Shown here: in pieces, positions 62,607 through 64,000 of the stretch
How the letters are laid out: the number at the start of each line of letters is the position of its first letter
Numbering within the stretch: the stretch's first letter is position 1
Assembly (NCBI RefSeq): GCF_037646345.1
Contig: NZ_JBBEWR010000001.1
Location: forward strand, 124,001-188,000
Source of the DNA: Ascidiimonas aurantiaca
GTDB lineage: Bacteria; Bacteroidota; Bacteroidia; Flavobacteriales; Flavobacteriaceae
Length of the DNA: 64,000 nucleotides
Reading direction: 5' to 3'
Notes under the pieces: model-generated
What the model was told of the DNA's origin: nothing
Seen by the model: the letters and a program-made list of their open reading frames with translations, nothing else
The model's database searches: none
Translations under genes and position numbers: made by a program

Positions 62607-63773
62607 ATGAAAAAGATATTTGATAATACTGAGATCGCTTTCTCGCTCAAATCCAATAATGAACTCAAAAAAGCACGTTTACTGTTTCAGGTTATGTCAA
62701 GCCCCACTCTGGTAAAATTGGGTACATGGCTAACTCTGGTATCTTTAAAATGGAAACTTCCTGTAAAATCGCTTATAAAAAATACCATTTTTCAACAGTT
62801 TTGTGGAGGTACAGATCTGGATGAATGTAAGCCCATAATCAACAAGCTTTTAAATACGGGGGTAACTTCTATAATGGACTATTCCGTAGAGGGAAAAGAA
62901 GAAGAGGCAGAGTTTGATAAAGCATTACAAACCAAACTCCTGTTAATTGAGTTCGCGAAAAAAAATAAAGGAATTTCATATGCATCTATGAAGCCTTCTG
63001 CTCTGGGGCGTTTTGCCATATGGCAAAAAGTTACGGGGAAAGAAGCACTTTCTGAGGCCGAACAAAAAGAATGGGATCGAATTGAGGTGCGTTTTGATAC
63101 TATATGTAAAAGAGCAACCGAATTGCATGTGCCTATAATGGTTGATGCGGAAGAAAGCTGGATGCAGGATGCCGCAGATAAACTGGTTGAGAAGATGATG
63201 CGCCGCTATAACATTAAAGACGTAATTGTTTTTAATACCGTACAGTGTTACCGCTGGGACCGACTGGATTTTGTCAAGGACCTGGAAGTCAAAGCGCGAA
63301 ATGGTGGGTTCTTAGTAGGTGTAAAACTGGTGAGAGGGGCATATATGGAAAAAGAAAATGAAAGAGCTAAAACTCTTAATTACCCAACCCCTATTTGTGC
63401 TGACAAAGCTGCTACGGACCTTAATTTTGATGAGGTACTGCGCTATACAATAGACCGTTTGGATATATTTTCAGTTTTTGTAGGTTCACACAATGAACCG
63501 AGTACTTATCTTGCCATGGAGTTAATGGAAGCTAAGGGGCTAAAAAAGGATCATTCAAGGATTTGGTTTGGGCAGTTGTATGGTATGAGCGATCAAATTA
63601 CATATAATCTGGCCAAATATGGTTACAATGTAACCAAGTTATTACCTTTTGGTCCCATCAAAGAGGTGATTCCTTATCTTATAAGAAGAGCCGAAGAAAA
63701 TACTTCAGTAGCCGGGCAAACAGGAAGAGAACTGTTATTACTCAATCAGGAATTAAAACGAAGAAAAATTTAA
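62607..63773 (+). CDS. Proline dehydrogenase
   Basis: 388 residues, a stand-alone proline dehydrogenase TIM barrel, oxidising proline to pyrroline-5-carboxylate with FAD. Typical segments are MVDAEESWMQDAADKL, GVKLVRGAYMEKENERA, VGSHNEPSTYLA and the C-terminal LPFGPIKEVIPYLIRRAEEN with two arginines for the substrate carboxylate. The dehydrogenase for the next step is not adjacent. Its stop overlaps the end of the convergent gene by 4 bp. Confidence 0.93.
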   Translation: MKKIFDNTEIAFSLKSNNELKKARLLFQVMSSPTLVKLGTWLTLVSLKWKLPVKSLIKNTIFQQFCGGTDLDECKPIINKLLNTGVTSIMDYSVEGKEEEAEFDKALQTKLLLIEFAKKNKGISYASMKPSALGRFAIWQKVTGKEALSEAEQKEWDRIEVRFDTICKRATELHVPIMVDAEESWMQDAADKLVEKMMRRYNIKDVIVFNTVQCYRWDRLDFVKDLEVKARNGGFLVGVKLVRGAYMEKENERAKTLNYPTPICADKAATDLNFDEVLRYTIDRLDIFSVFVGSHNEPSTYLAMELMEAKGLKKDHSRIWFGQLYGMSDQITYNLAKYGYNVTKLLPFGPIKEVIPYLIRRAEENTSVAGQTGRELLLLNQELKRRKI

Positions 63774-64000
63774 TTTGCTTTTTCTTTCATCGCAGTGACG
63801 ATAACTGTACTATCACAGTTTTTTAAAGTAATTTCAATTTCTTTAGTGTTGTGACTACCTTCTACAGTGTATAGTTTACAGGGTTTTGCGCGCGTATCGC
63901 TTTTTGAGAATACTACGTCTCCATTGGTTAACAGTGTTTTTATAACCAGAGTGTCTTTAAGAGCAATTCCCTTGCCCAACTCCATAGGTTTGCTTCGTAA
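63770..64000 (-). CDS. C-terminal end of an unidentified protein, cut by the window edge
   Basis: The frame is open to base 64000 without a stop, so the true start lies outside; the ATG at 63985 need not be the start. The 76 visible residues show alternating strands (VIKTLLTNGDVVFSKSD, KEIEITLKNCDSTVIVT) and two Cys. No family recognised. Confidence 0.5.
   Translation of the reverse strand, partial: LRSKPMELGKGIALKDTLVIKTLLTNGDVVFSKSDTRAKPCKLYTVEGSHNTKEIEITLKNCDSTVIVTAMKEKAN

Noticed and set aside
63770..63985. A complete 71-residue protein starting at ATG 63985.
   Set aside because: The frame remains open to the window edge, so it is more likely the end of a longer gene.
1..64000. Defence systems, integrases, transposases, secondary-metabolite clusters and RNA genes.
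   Set aside because: I looked for them across the window and saw none that could be supported.

Overview
The window looks like the chromosome of a marine-type Flavobacteriaceae (Bacteroidota). The DNA is AT-rich. Most start codons lack a Shine-Dalgarno sequence, and many sit just behind the Bacteroidota -10 box TAnnTTTG. The gene families also fit: DUF4834, DUF6146, DUF6787, TIGR02757, DUF5916, a TonB receptor, lipoproteins with an SC lipobox, and the ParE/ParC pair. No rRNA, tRNA, CRISPR array, insertion sequence or prophage is visible. Almost everything reads as ordinary core genome, so the unusual signals are regulatory sites, altered catalytic motifs and small or unrecognised proteins.

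Layout. 1-4032: a lipid-like locus with a PLP beta-family enzyme, a serine palmitoyltransferase/cysteate acyltransferase-type synthase, a convergent GNAT-fold acyltransferase and an outer-membrane barrel. 4143-9605: a translationally coupled surface-glycan operon (DUF4834, YfhO, glycosyltransferase, flippase). 9689-18957: a basic secreted protein, UvrA, a sigma factor with a structured leader and an unlisted 48-residue protein, endonuclease III, Bcp, a conserved unknown protein, and an MBL hydrolase. 18997-23178: a tight operon of a BatA-like protein, a dihydroorotase-like protein without metal ligands, a small membrane protein and an esterase. 23253-32174: an S10 peptidase, a di-heme peroxidase with a DUF839 lipoprotein, TIGR02757, a LolD-type ATPase and a DUF5916 barrel.

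32345-33831: msrA-folE under an inverted-repeat promoter. 34007-37373: a TonB receptor operon that may import metal. 37439-42882: DUF6787, DUF6146, DUF937, serA, serC, a LuxC-type acyl-CoA reductase and a divergent ferredoxin. 43006-48815: ychF, parE, parC. 48858-55667: two methyltransferases, a GNAT-nitrilase fusion, lipoproteins, TerC. 55698-57577: an XRE regulator divergent from an M14 peptidase across a repeat-rich operator region. 57667-64000: Lrp regulator, PEP carboxylase, an acidic small protein, aroB, proline dehydrogenase and the end of a gene cut by the window edge.

The observations most worth following are: (1) the 21-bp leader hairpin of the sigma-factor gene and the 48-residue protein behind it; (2) the symmetric XRE/M14 operator array; (3) the dihydroorotase-like protein that has lost its metal ligands; (4) the putative sphingolipid/sulfonolipid locus at the left edge; (5) core repair and carbon enzymes with changed key residues (cysteine-free endonuclease III, UvrA lacking one CxxC pair, PEP carboxylase with an altered HGRGG loop and C-terminus). 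Functions named here come from reading motifs by eye; no database search was run.
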